Source of the DNA: Rosenbergiella epipactidis
Lineage (GTDB): Bacteria; Pseudomonadota; Gammaproteobacteria; Enterobacterales; Enterobacteriaceae
Assembly (NCBI RefSeq): GCF_018494055.1
Contig: NZ_JABBFQ010000003.1
Location: forward strand, 124,001 to 188,000
Direction: 5' to 3'
DNA: 64,000 nucleotides
Shown: piece after piece, positions 54,367 through 62,673 of the stretch
Layout of the letters: each line of letters starts with the position of its first letter
Position numbering within the stretch: the first letter of the stretch is position 1
Made by a program: the position numbers and the translations under genes
The notes under the pieces: generated by a model
What the model saw: only the letters and a program-made list of their open reading frames with translations
What the model was told of the DNA's origin: nothing
The model's database searches: none

Positions 54367-55341
54367 ATGAGATTCGTTGAGATCACTCAGCCCGGTGGCC
54401 CCGAAGTCCTTAAGATTGTCGAGGGTGAACGCCCCACTATTGAAAAGCACGAAGTGTTGATAAAGGTGCATGCTGCGGGCGTTAATCGACCCGATATTTT
54501 ACAACGTCAGGGTAAATACCCGATGCCTAAGGGGTTAACCCCCATCCCTGGCTTAGAAGTGTCAGGCACCATCGAAGCTGTCGGTGAAGAAGTGACAACC
54601 TATAAAGTGGGGGATGCCGTCTGTGCACTGACGAATGGTGGCGGTTATGCTGAGTTTTGTGCCGTTCCTGCCGCACAGACACTGCCGATTCCTATGGGGA
54701 TAAGCTTCGAAGAAGCGGCAGCGATACCAGAAACATTCTTCACTGTCTGGGCGAATTTATTTCAGCTCGGTAAGGCTCGTTCTCAAGAAACTGTCCTTAT
54801 TCACGGTGGAGCCAGCGGTATCGGTACAACTGCCATGGCTTTATCTAAAGAATTCGGCCTAAAGGTATTGGCTACGGTTGGAGACGACAAAAAAATTGAG
54901 CAATTAGCAGACTCGGCAACGCTAATCAATTACAAAAAAGATGACTTCGAAGAAAAAGTAAAAGCGCTCACTCAGGATCAGGGCGTTGATATTATCTTAG
55001 ATATCGTCGGTGCATCCTACTTCAATAAGAACATAAATCTACTGAAAAAAGATGGCAGGTTGGTGATTATTGGCTTTATGGGGGGAAACTTAGTCAATAA
55101 TTTTGATATCACAAACATGATGGTTAAGCGTATTACGATTACGGGTTCAACCATGCGTGGCCGAAACCTAGAGGAAAAAAGAGTTATCGCTGAACAGTTA
55201 AAAGAAAAAGTCTGGCCAGCTTTAGAGAAGGGGCATTGTAAACCCATTATTTACGCCACTTATCCATTAGAAGAGATCGCTAAAGCACATGAGTGCTTAG
55301 ATACAGGTACTCATATTGGAAAAGTTGTCATTACGATGTGA
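54367..55341 (+). CDS. NAD(P)H quinone oxidoreductase, PIG3 type
   Basis: Zinc-free medium-chain dehydrogenase/reductase of the PIG3/quinone-oxidoreductase group (324 residues). The N-terminal GroES-like domain carries VHAAGVNRPDILQRQG (about 34-49, without the zinc ligands of alcohol dehydrogenases); the Rossmann domain has HGGASGIGTTAMAL (about 145-158). It probably reduces quinones or other electrophilic carbonyls with NADPH. It is in an operon with hchA. Confidence 0.9.
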   Translation: MRFVEITQPGGPEVLKIVEGERPTIEKHEVLIKVHAAGVNRPDILQRQGKYPMPKGLTPIPGLEVSGTIEAVGEEVTTYKVGDAVCALTNGGGYAEFCAVPAAQTLPIPMGISFEEAAAIPETFFTVWANLFQLGKARSQETVLIHGGASGIGTTAMALSKEFGLKVLATVGDDKKIEQLADSATLINYKKDDFEEKVKALTQDQGVDIILDIVGASYFNKNINLLKKDGRLVIIGFMGGNLVNNFDITNMMVKRITITGSTMRGRNLEEKRVIAEQLKEKVWPALEKGHCKPIIYATYPLEEIAKAHECLDTGTHIGKVVITM

Positions 55342-55577
55342 TTATTGATACCGCTTATCCCGCACTATGCGGGATGAGTAATAAATTGATAACCGTTCTC
55401 ACTTTTAATAATAAATATAGAGAGAAAAGCCCCTATATCCCTGGGTTATTAAAAATCGTAGCTTTCAATTATACTCATGGTTTTTTTATCGACCGCTTGA
55501 ACTGAAAAACATAATGAAAGTGAAATAGGGCAGATTATATATTTAACCATTTCACTCCCTATCTTTCTTCGATGTAA

Positions 55578-55709
55578 TTAACCAAGATAACCAATAAAAA
55601 AGAGGCCACAGAAAAACACCAACAGAAGCATTATTATTCGCTCAAAACGATTAAAGAGAATTAATGAAATAATCGAAGATAAAGACACGAAGAAAATAAT
55701 AGTGGTCAT
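55578..55709 (-). CDS. Possible 43-residue membrane protein
   Basis: An ATG at 55709 opens 43 codons that are almost wholly hydrophobic: MTTIIFFVSLSSIISLILF, then a charged turn (NRFERI), then IMLLLVFFCGLFFIGYLG, a two-span hairpin. No good Shine-Dalgarno sequence is seen and the region is AT-rich, which favours such ORFs by chance. It lies downstream of the 71-codon ORF on the same strand. No family is recognised. Confidence 0.35.
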   Translation of the reverse strand: MTTIIFFVSLSSIISLILFNRFERIIMLLLVFFCGLFFIGYLG

Positions 55710-55756
55710 TAATATCGAAGAGATAAATTTTCAACATAGCCTAATTAATCTTAATG

Positions 55757-55972
55757 TCACCTTTCACACTCCGATAAATAATTTCCTGAAAGTAGTTTAT
55801 TCAAAAAACCATAATGGTAGATAGGCTTATCAAATAAAAAGTACAGCATATCGAGCTCTAGATTATATAGCTCTATCCATAAATTAGGGTGTTTAACTTT
55901 TAAATTCCTCGAAGATTCCGCTGCACGGGAAAGTAATCCCTGAATTAATATCCCCCCAGTCAATGAACCCAT
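55757..55972 (-). CDS. Hypothetical small protein
   Basis: A 71-residue ORF with protein-like composition (VKHPNLWIELYNLELDMLYFL, then DKPIYHYGFLNKLLSGNY). The overlapping ATG a few bases upstream (55981) opens another frame (MRNGFIDWGDINSG), so the true N-terminus is unclear and a frameshift is possible. I do not recognise a family. The flanks, 55342-55577 and 55973-56341, show no other gene and are AT-rich. Confidence 0.4.
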   Translation of the reverse strand: MGSLTGGILIQGLLSRAAESSRNLKVKHPNLWIELYNLELDMLYFLFDKPIYHYGFLNKLLSGNYLSECER

Positions 55973-56341
55973 TCCTCATAAATCTCGCCTTATTCAATAA
56001 AAAAGAGAGTTAAAATAACAGATTGATATATAAATACATACAGGGTATTTGCATTTATCTAAACGTTTTAAATATCAGTAATATGCTTTTTATTTCTTGA
56101 TTTTTAACTTTTAACCGGTGCACTGTTTCATTATTACACTCTTATTTCACTTTCCCTTAGGACATTAAAATAATACATCTTGTCACATTCAATAGTTACT
56201 ATTGGTACTCGTGAATGGCTAAATCAGAACGTATAATTCTTTTAATTAATGTGACAGTTATTTATCCACTGCTCTCTTAATAGATAATCATGGTAATAGC
56301 TTACCATCGATTATCCATTCTTATTCCATCAGACTCGAACC

Positions 56342-56731
56342 TTATAAAGGCAGGAATGTTTCGTGCAAATGTCGCCACTGTAATCTGCCTTGTTCATGAG
56401 AAAAGACCAAGGTGGAATAGCGTAAGGTACTAGGCTTATCTGGGAAGTCTTGCCGTTCTTTATAGGCAATAATCGCATTTTTTTCGTCTTCAGCGATCAG
56501 AATAAAGTCAAAAAGCGTGATCTTCAGCCCAGGGCGTGATCCTTGTTGTTGCTCGAAAAAGTCGACGAGTCGTTGATGGTCAAATATCGCTCCAGTGGGC
56601 GCAATCATGGTAAACCCAAGATCGAATCGAGAGAGCAGCTGTAAGCGTTTATCGCCACTAGTCTCCTGTTTACCCAGCACATCACTGATTAGATGGTGGG
56701 CATCAATCACTTCTTGGAAATAACGATTCAT
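56342..56731 (-). CDS. NTF2-like (DUF4440-type) protein
   Basis: A 129-residue protein with the cone-shaped NTF2/SnoaL-type pattern: a helical start (YFQEVIDAHHLISDVL), then FTMIAPTGAIFDHQRLVDFF (about 40-59), and beta strands ending WRHLHETFLPL. DUF4440-type proteins of this kind have no fixed function. It lies 26 bases downstream of an RluA-type gene on the same strand, so the two are probably cotranscribed. Confidence 0.75.
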   Translation of the reverse strand: MNRYFQEVIDAHHLISDVLGKQETSGDKRLQLLSRFDLGFTMIAPTGAIFDHQRLVDFFEQQQGSRPGLKITLFDFILIAEDEKNAIIAYKERQDFPDKPSTLRYSTLVFSHEQGRLQWRHLHETFLPL

Positions 56732-56757
56732 TATGTCCTCTATTGTTGTCGGAATAG

Positions 56758-57456
56758 TTAAAAGGGCAGTGGACTTTCCAGCGCCATGGTTATGCCAGAG
56801 AGGGGATGCTGGAAGCGTATCGCGCTGGCGTGAAGCATCAGCCGTGGGGGCGGTGCTATGTTTGGATAATCACGGCCACCATACAGGTCACAGCCCAAAA
56901 TGGGATAGCCCAAATATTGGCAGTGGATCCGTAATTGATGTGTACGGCCTGTTAACGGCGACAGTTTCACTTGAGTAATCGGTAGTGACAGGCCGGTACT
57001 CAACGGATATTCAATGCGTTGCTCCACCTCATAACGAGATTGCGCCGGTTTACCTGTCATTGCGTCGATTCGCATGAGTGGGAAATGTTGCGGATCTTTT
57101 GCAATAGGTGCATCAATGATCCCGCTATGATTCGAAAGATGGCCGCAAAGCAGAGCATGATAAGTTTTGTCGACAGAACGTTCACTGAATTGCTGGCTAA
57201 GGGCCGCCGTAATGGCTTTATTCAACCCAACGAGCATAAGACCTGAGGTCCCAAAATCGAGTCGATGCACCAGCGTACACCCCGGAAACTGTTGAAGTAG
57301 ACGGTAATGAACCGAATCCCAATTGAGGGGGTTTTTACCTGAAAGGCTCAATAATCCGCTGGGCTTATTAATAATAAGTAATGATTCATCCTGATAGAGG
57401 ATCTCGATTGCGGCCTCGCAGGGTGGGGCGATAAAAGTATCGATAATACTCGCCAT
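56758..57456 (-). CDS. RluA-family pseudouridine synthase
   Basis: A 232-residue single-domain enzyme that isomerises uridine to pseudouridine in rRNA or tRNA. The catalytic Asp lies in HRLDFGTSG (about 65-73; most relatives have HRLDMxTSG), and GRTHQLRIHCQYLGYPILGC and LMLHA motifs follow. An S4 domain is absent. The E. coli equivalent is not certain: length and layout resemble RluA (219 residues), but the sequence is rather different, so no symbol is given. Confidence 0.85.
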   Translation of the reverse strand: MASIIDTFIAPPCEAAIEILYQDESLLIINKPSGLLSLSGKNPLNWDSVHYRLLQQFPGCTLVHRLDFGTSGLMLVGLNKAITAALSQQFSERSVDKTYHALLCGHLSNHSGIIDAPIAKDPQHFPLMRIDAMTGKPAQSRYEVEQRIEYPLSTGLSLPITQVKLSPLTGRTHQLRIHCQYLGYPILGCDLYGGRDYPNIAPPPRLMLHASAIRFQHPLSGITMALESPLPF

Positions 57457-57722
57457 GATGGTCTCAGTGATGACAGATTAAGGTAAAGAGGATAAGTGAT
57501 TTTACGCTTGAGGTGAAGCCTCGTCGTACACCGTCGAGGCGTACAACAGGTTATCTTTCCACTGTTTTACTGAACTAGACTGAAAATTTTAGCTAATTTA
57601 AATCTAATTATTTGAATAAGATTGGCAATTGTTTTCGATATTCAATCCCAATTTCAATGCTTAATATAGCGGGTATCGCAACGATAAATTATTCAAAACC
57701 AGTAAAACTAAGGAATATACTC

Positions 57723-57938
57723 ATGAAATCAATCAAAAAAATTGTCGCCATTTTCACCCTAACTCTTGCCTCATTTGCAGCTTCTGCGCAAAGCGTTACC
57801 GCATGTGCCGCTACCATCGATGAAGCGGAAAGTATCGTCGCCGCGCAAGCCAAGCAAGCAGGTGCCTCTTACAAAATTACGGAAGCACATTTTAATAATG
57901 GCGTGCATATGACCGCTAAATTGCTGCCTAAGCAGTAG
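57723..57938 (+). CDS. DUF1471 (YdgH/BhsA/McbA) small periplasmic protein
   Basis: A 71-residue secreted protein. The ATG at 57723 opens a signal peptide (KSIKKIVAIFTLTLASFAASA, about 21 residues), followed by a short alpha/beta domain typical of the DUF1471 group (EAESIVAAQAKQAGASYKITEAHFNN, HMTAKLLPK). Members are stress-induced and affect biofilm or surface properties. An in-frame ATG 37 codons upstream is rejected because it would bury the signal peptide. Confidence 0.85.
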   Translation: MKSIKKIVAIFTLTLASFAASAQSVTACAATIDEAESIVAAQAKQAGASYKITEAHFNNGVHMTAKLLPKQ

Positions 57939-58019
57939 GGTATATCTAGCTTGGCATTGTCAGCAAACTATCACCCTTCATCTATACTTATTATTTATAC
58001 CAATGATTGAGGAGGTAGT

Positions 58020-58286
58020 ATGGCTGGGGGATGGGCGGAAGATGGCGCGGTTCAAAAGCAAATTGATGACACCGTCGACGATGCCATCGCGCAGGCGAGG
58101 AGTCAGCTCCACCACGGTGAAAGCGCAGAATTTTGCGAGGCCTGTGGTGAATCTATACCACTCGCTCGCCGCCAAGCATTACCGGGAGTGATCTATTGTG
58201 TTAACTGCCAAGATGCACAGGATAAGAAAATGTCTGCGTCGAGTGGTTTCAATCGCCGCGGAAGTAAAGATAGTCAGTTGCGCTAG
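58020..58286 (+). CDS. ybiI: DksA/TraR-type zinc-finger protein (YbiI-like)
   Basis: An 88-residue protein with the C4 zinc finger CEACGESIP, then about 15 residues and CVNCQ (C-x2-C-x17-C-x2-C, about 38-62). The N-terminus (MAGGWAEDGAVQKQIDDTVDDAI) and length match E. coli YbiI. The coiled coil used by DksA to enter the RNA-polymerase channel is missing, so it probably has another role. Confidence 0.88.
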   Translation: MAGGWAEDGAVQKQIDDTVDDAIAQARSQLHHGESAEFCEACGESIPLARRQALPGVIYCVNCQDAQDKKMSASSGFNRRGSKDSQLR

Positions 58287-59052
58287 GCGGCAATATGCCG
58301 TTGAGGCGCTCTTTGATGGCTATAATATGCCGATTATTACGGCTTCTCACTTGTTTGTAGTGCAGGATAGATGAGAATAGAAAATTTAAGGTAAATTCAC
58401 CTTTGGATATATCAATACTCATGCCACGACTTACCAGTGAAAATAAGGGTGATAAAACCTTCTAATTCCTACTCTACATAGGAGGATGTTATAATTAAAT
58501 AAATATTATTTAATTATAGGGGGTGTTCTGGCGCCTTATCATTTCTCATTCACTTAATAAAAATTTACCGTAATAATATTTTATGGTTTTGATGTAAAAA
58601 TATATATAGCAGTTATAGATGTTTCCCCTACTGCTTACCAATCTTAGATAGCCCTTCTTCTGCATTTTATTTGAATACACACATGGACGCTTAAGTTAGT
58701 CTGATGCTGTACTCTATTGGACGATGAGTCGCTTGATTTTAAAACCGAAACAATAGGTGAAAACAGTATCGGTTATCGATAATTACAAAAATGTTATCTA
58801 CATCACTTGAAGTCATCGCCTAGCTGAGTTTGCAGTACATGTTGTGTATGAGTAATTAGTATAGCGCTGGATAATGGCTATTGATAATAATTATCAAAAC
58901 ACAGTGTCGATAAGGTAGAGAATATTGCCGATTAAAATCAAGTGAAATGAAAAACTCCTAAAGTATTTTCCCGCAGGTACATTAACTAGCGTGAAATATA
59001 ATAATGGTTTGATTGATTTACTCTTAACTTTATTAGAAGGGGGCATAAGGAT
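58287..59052. other. AT-rich 766-base intergenic region
   Basis: No gene is supported. It holds a perfect 13-base AT-only inverted repeat (58490-58502 and 58506-58518, loop ATA) and the Fur-type palindrome at 58882-58898. Its base composition is far from that of the core genes, in keeping with acquired DNA that includes the following muramidase/inhibitor genes. Confidence 0.6.
58882..58898 (+). promoter_or_regulatory. Perfect Fur box
   Basis: TTGATAATAATTATCAA is a perfect palindrome of 8-base arms and contains TGATAATAATTATCA, a full match to the known 7-1-7 Fur motif (TGATAATnATTATCA). It lies 155 bases upstream of the muramidase start at 59053, with no gene between. Iron limitation would then be expected to raise expression. 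Confidence 0.8.
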
Positions 59053-59698
59053 ATGCTAGAACCTAAAAAAGGAATCTTAACGTTTAGAGTAGAAGGTAAC
59101 AATATAAAGTCAAGCAAAGATTACTCACAAAAATTACATTGGCCAGGTATCTCATCCTTATGCAGTAATAGTAATTCTGGCGTGACGATTGGAAGAGGTT
59201 TCGATCTTGGTGATAGAACGAAGATAGAAGTATTGATAGCCTTAAAAAAGGCAGGGATAGAAATAGGAAAAGCTGAAGCAATATCTGAAGGAGCGAAATT
59301 AAAAGGATGTTCAGCTTACAATTTCGTTGTAAAAAAAGGGATTTAGTTGGCGAGATAACTGAACAACAGCAATTAAATTTGTTTATGATAAGTTATGAAG
59401 AGGCGAGGAAGGATGTTGAAAGGATATGTAAGAGTAGGTGGGAAATAAAAAATATCACACTAACCCGAATATATCGCCCATTCAAGCATGGGATAATATT
59501 CCTGATAAAATAAAAGAGTTACTCATAGATTTACGGTACCGTGGGGATTACAGTAAAAGGACACGGGGATATATACAAAAACTCGCCTACGATGGTGACG
59601 TAAAAGGGTTTGGAAAAGTATTAGTAGATCGGAATGTTTGGTTTACCGTCCCCAAAGATAGGTTCAAAAGAAGGATTGACTTCTATGAAAACAATTAG
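59053..59698 (+). pseudogene. Pesticin-like muramidase gene split by two -1 frameshifts
   Basis: Three pieces in successive -1 frames make one lysozyme-fold protein of about 215 residues. Piece 1 (from ATG 59053 with AAGG before it) holds VEGNN (catalytic Glu14), then SGVTIGRGFDLGDR with Thr45 and Asp51; the Thr-Asp distance of six equals Thr201-Asp207 of pesticin. Piece 2 reads KKRDLVGEITEQQQLNLF. Piece 3 reads WDNIPDKIKELLIDLRYRGDY and ends VPKDRFKRRIDFYENN at 59698. The changes fall at an A7 run (59331-59337) and near GGGAAATAAAAAAT (about 59440-59452). There is no signal peptide and no receptor-binding domain. It overlaps the inhibitor gene. Confidence 0.85.
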
Positions 59699-60038
59699 TT
59701 TTATTTTTCTTCTATCAATAGCTTCCTTCAATTTGTCTGCGGCATTTACTGAGCCAGAGATGAGTCAATTAGCGGAAATAAACAAAAAATCGATAGCGAA
59801 AACAGAAATGGGCAGAAAATATCTTGATGATAGGGTTAATGTTGCGATTAAGAATCGCCCAAAAGAAAAAAATCAATTAATTGATTTGAGGAATTCATGG
59901 GATGCAACGATTAGAAAAAAATGTAGGCTCGCAATATCTGAATCGTTAAATACCGACGCGGAAGTAGCAGAGGAAAACCTTTGCTTATATTCTGAATACA
60001 AGTCTGCGGCAGATTTCTTCGAAGGCCTTAATTATTGA
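59685..60038 (+). CDS. Secreted LprI-like lysozyme-inhibitor candidate
   Basis: A 117-residue protein whose start (ATG at 59685) lies inside the end of the muramidase gene. It has a signal peptide (KTISFIFLLSIASFNLSAA, about 19 residues), a helical mature part and, near the C-terminus, LRNSWDATIRKKC followed after about 19 residues by LCLYSEY, the two-cysteine pattern of DUF1311/LprI-type lysozyme inhibitors. As a periplasmic protein coupled to a muramidase it is probably its immunity protein. The frame is intact. Confidence 0.75.
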   Translation: MKTISFIFLLSIASFNLSAAFTEPEMSQLAEINKKSIAKTEMGRKYLDDRVNVAIKNRPKEKNQLIDLRNSWDATIRKKCRLAISESLNTDAEVAEENLCLYSEYKSAADFFEGLNY

Positions 60039-60486
60039 GTGATGATATGAGATGCCTAACAACATCTCATTCACCTTTAGCGACTACAGAGATTCTAGTT
60101 TCTGTACTTTGCTTTAAACAGTTAAATTGATTTTTAATCCATTTCATAAGCACAGTTGAAATCTCTTATTCAGCTGCTGGCACAAGGGTGATTTTTTTAG
60201 CGGTCTAGCACTACTCCCTGGCTGATCTCCTTGTTCAACCCATTTTTAAACATGTACAGAGTGTGGGGTATTACCCTACATTCATTAATGTTATTAACCA
60301 ACTAAACTGCAATATCCCCACTAACTAACAGCAATAAGAAAATCATATATCCGCTAACTATCTGTTTTTAAATCTATTTAAATTATTTTTCGGAAACTGT
60401 GAACTGAAACATTATAAATATAATCCTTTATGTTTTATAAATGGGTTCACCTTTTTGAATGTATTGTGCCAGCGAGAGACTCTACA
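60039..60486. other. Intergenic region before the permease
   Basis: No gene is seen. TGAGATG/CATCTCA (60049-60055 and 60064-60070) is a possible weak terminator of the inhibitor gene. GGGTATTACCC (near 60267) is a short palindrome. TATAAATATAAT near 60415 may be the permease promoter -10 region. Confidence 0.45.
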
Positions 60487-61983
60487 ATGGAAAAATCGAC
60501 ACAACCCCCTGCACAAGGTGCACCGGAAGCTGGTAAAGAACAGTTCCAACGTTCTATTGGGCTTATCTCCAACTTCTCGTTAGGCTTTACTTATCTTTCA
60601 CCGTTGACGGCGGTCTATTCACTGTTTGCCTTAGCCATTACCCTCGCGGGGCCTCCGGCGATCTGGTGGATCGTTATCGCTGCGGTAGGGCAACTGTTAG
60701 TGGCCTTAGTGTTTGGCGAAATCGCCTCGCAATATCCCATCACCGGCGGTTTGTACCCTTGGGCACGTCGGCTTTGGGGTAAAAAATATGCTTGGATTGC
60801 GGCCTGGGTCTATTTATGGGCGTTGGTGGTGACCATTACCTCAATCGCTGAATATACCTCGACCTTCGTAGCCAGCCTCGTCTCGTTCAGCGCCACACCG
60901 CTTCATCTTCTGATGACCTCGGTTATCTTACTGGCAGTGATGATGGGAGTGAATCTCTCTGGAACTAAAAACCTTGCTCGCGTTGCAAGAATCGGTTTTT
61001 GGTGTGAAATTGTCAGCGTGATTGCCTTAGGGATCTATCTGTTAATTTTTCACCGCTCGCAACCTTTCTCGGTCATCTTCGATTCAATGGGGATCCTATC
61101 GAGTAGCGGCAGTTACGTCGGAGCCTTTATGGCTGCTTCGCTAATGGGGTTGTTTATGTTCTTCGGTTTTGAGGCCTGCGGTAACGTTGCGGAAGAAGTG
61201 CAGGATGCCAGCCGAAAAATCCCGGTCGCGATGATTTTAAGTATTGTCTTCGGTGCCATCTCGGCGATTATTTCGGTATTAGGGTATCTGCTTTCTTCAC
61301 CTAATTTACGCAATATCGTCAGCGGTAAAGTGAGTGATCCTATCCCAGCCATCCTTAACCAGGCTCTGGGGCCGGTGGGGGCAAAAGTGTTTATCGTTAT
61401 TGCGATTATCGCCATGCTCTCTTGCATCTTGTCGCTACAAGCTGCGCTAAGCCGCCTTATCTTCTCTTTCTCTCGCGATCAGATGTTACCGGGTAGCCGT
61501 TGGATGGCGAAAATCTCCGCCCATAATGTGCCGGATAACGCGATGATCATCAGTTGCTTGCTGCCAGTAATCTTCTGTGTCTGGGTCTATTTCCAACCTG
61601 ATAATCTGGCTCGAATTACGGCCTTTGCCGTCATTGGTATCTATCTTTCGTTTCAAATGGTCGTGTTGGCTGCGCTTCGTCAGCGGATCAGAGGTTGGAA
61701 ACCGGCTGGCGAGTGGCATATCGGTGCCTTCGGTTTACTGACTAACGTACTGGCGCTGGCGTATGGCATTGTGGGGATTTATTTACTGGCTCGACCTGCG
61801 GATAGCCCCAACTTTATTGATAAATGGACCGTACTGATTGGCTTGGCCGTGGTGTTGATTATCGGCTTGTTTTATATGCTACTCCAGCGGCCCTATGGTA
61901 AATCAAACGCACCGGAAAACGATGCGATTGAACACGCGGAAGCGTTAAGGGCGCTGCGTCGCCATGAGGGATCACATCGGTAA
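60487..61983 (+). CDS. APC-superfamily amino acid/amine permease
   Basis: Inner-membrane transporter of 498 residues with about 12 hydrophobic spans. The ATG at 60487 (MEKSTQPPAQG) gives a hydrophilic N-terminus; the first span carries SLGFTYLSPLTAVYSLFAL and the second is GPPAIWWIVIAAVGQLLVALVFGEIASQYPITGG in type (permease signature with GPPA and the E-x-AS-x-YP motif). It resembles the amino acid/choline branch. Neighbouring genes for an aminoaldehyde-type dehydrogenase and two regulators suggest uptake of an amine, GABA-like compound or amino acid for catabolism. Its 3' end overlaps the convergent Cache gene. Confidence 0.88.
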   Translation: MEKSTQPPAQGAPEAGKEQFQRSIGLISNFSLGFTYLSPLTAVYSLFALAITLAGPPAIWWIVIAAVGQLLVALVFGEIASQYPITGGLYPWARRLWGKKYAWIAAWVYLWALVVTITSIAEYTSTFVASLVSFSATPLHLLMTSVILLAVMMGVNLSGTKNLARVARIGFWCEIVSVIALGIYLLIFHRSQPFSVIFDSMGILSSSGSYVGAFMAASLMGLFMFFGFEACGNVAEEVQDASRKIPVAMILSIVFGAISAIISVLGYLLSSPNLRNIVSGKVSDPIPAILNQALGPVGAKVFIVIAIIAMLSCILSLQAALSRLIFSFSRDQMLPGSRWMAKISAHNVPDNAMIISCLLPVIFCVWVYFQPDNLARITAFAVIGIYLSFQMVVLAALRQRIRGWKPAGEWHIGAFGLLTNVLALAYGIVGIYLLARPADSPNFIDKWTVLIGLAVVLIIGLFYMLLQRPYGKSNAPENDAIEHAEALRALRRHEGSHR

Positions 61984-62673
61984 GTAGAGCGAAAACAGAG
62001 GGTGCTGGTGGATGACGGCCAGCGCCTCACTGTGCAGTATATCGCCCACACGATAACCCGAGAGGGTAGAGAAAATGACCCTTCCAAAGGTATTGGTTAA
62101 TACCATTTTGGGGCGAGGCTGAGGCAGAACGCTTAAGATTTCGTCCTCGATGCGGCTAACCAGAATATCGACGGCAGCGACCCCGTAAAAACACTGTTGA
62201 ATAAAGATAGGGGCGGCAGAGGTCATGGTATACGACGTATTACAGATATAGTCGACATAAGGACCATGAAAGTAGGGGCCTTTTAGCGATTTGGTTTTTA
62301 GAAACCACTCGAAAGTTCGAAAATCGAGGTGCTGATGGGTAAGAGGTGTAAGTTCGAGTGCAGTGTCGTGACTTGCATCTTTGTACATCCAATAGAGCGA
62401 CCATATCGCCTGAGGATTCAGCGGCGCATCGGCATGATAGGCAAAGCCTGCACCGGAACAGAAGCGGTTATCAGAAAGCGTACGATTGATAAGGGCCTCT
62501 ATCGCCGTTTTCGGAAAAGCCGTCGTCTCAAGCTCTGTTGGCGTGGCAGCGCTAACCAGTGGGCTAAGTAATTGAGTCAGTTGTTGCGCTAACTGCTGGC
62601 TTGAGTGAGAACACTGGGTGAAGAGCTGTTCAAGCGGCGCAATGACGGCGTGGAGTGGAGTGGATGAGTTCAC
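61972..62673 (-). CDS. Cache-domain sensor protein without output domain
   Basis: A 233-residue protein that starts with GTG directly at the stop codon of the GntR gene. The central region (FCSGAGFAYHADAP, WSLYWMYKD, FEWFLKTKSLKGPYFHGPYVDYICNTSYTMTSAAPIF) is a PDC/Cache ligand-binding domain. No signal peptide, membrane span, kinase or methyl-acceptor part is present, so it is a stand-alone cytoplasmic sensor. Coupling to the GntR gene suggests that it senses the permease substrate or modulates the regulator. Confidence 0.8.
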   Translation of the reverse strand: MNSSTPLHAVIAPLEQLFTQCSHSSQQLAQQLTQLLSPLVSAATPTELETTAFPKTAIEALINRTLSDNRFCSGAGFAYHADAPLNPQAIWSLYWMYKDASHDTALELTPLTHQHLDFRTFEWFLKTKSLKGPYFHGPYVDYICNTSYTMTSAAPIFIQQCFYGVAAVDILVSRIEDEILSVLPQPRPKMVLTNTFGRVIFSTLSGYRVGDILHSEALAVIHQHPLFSLYLPM

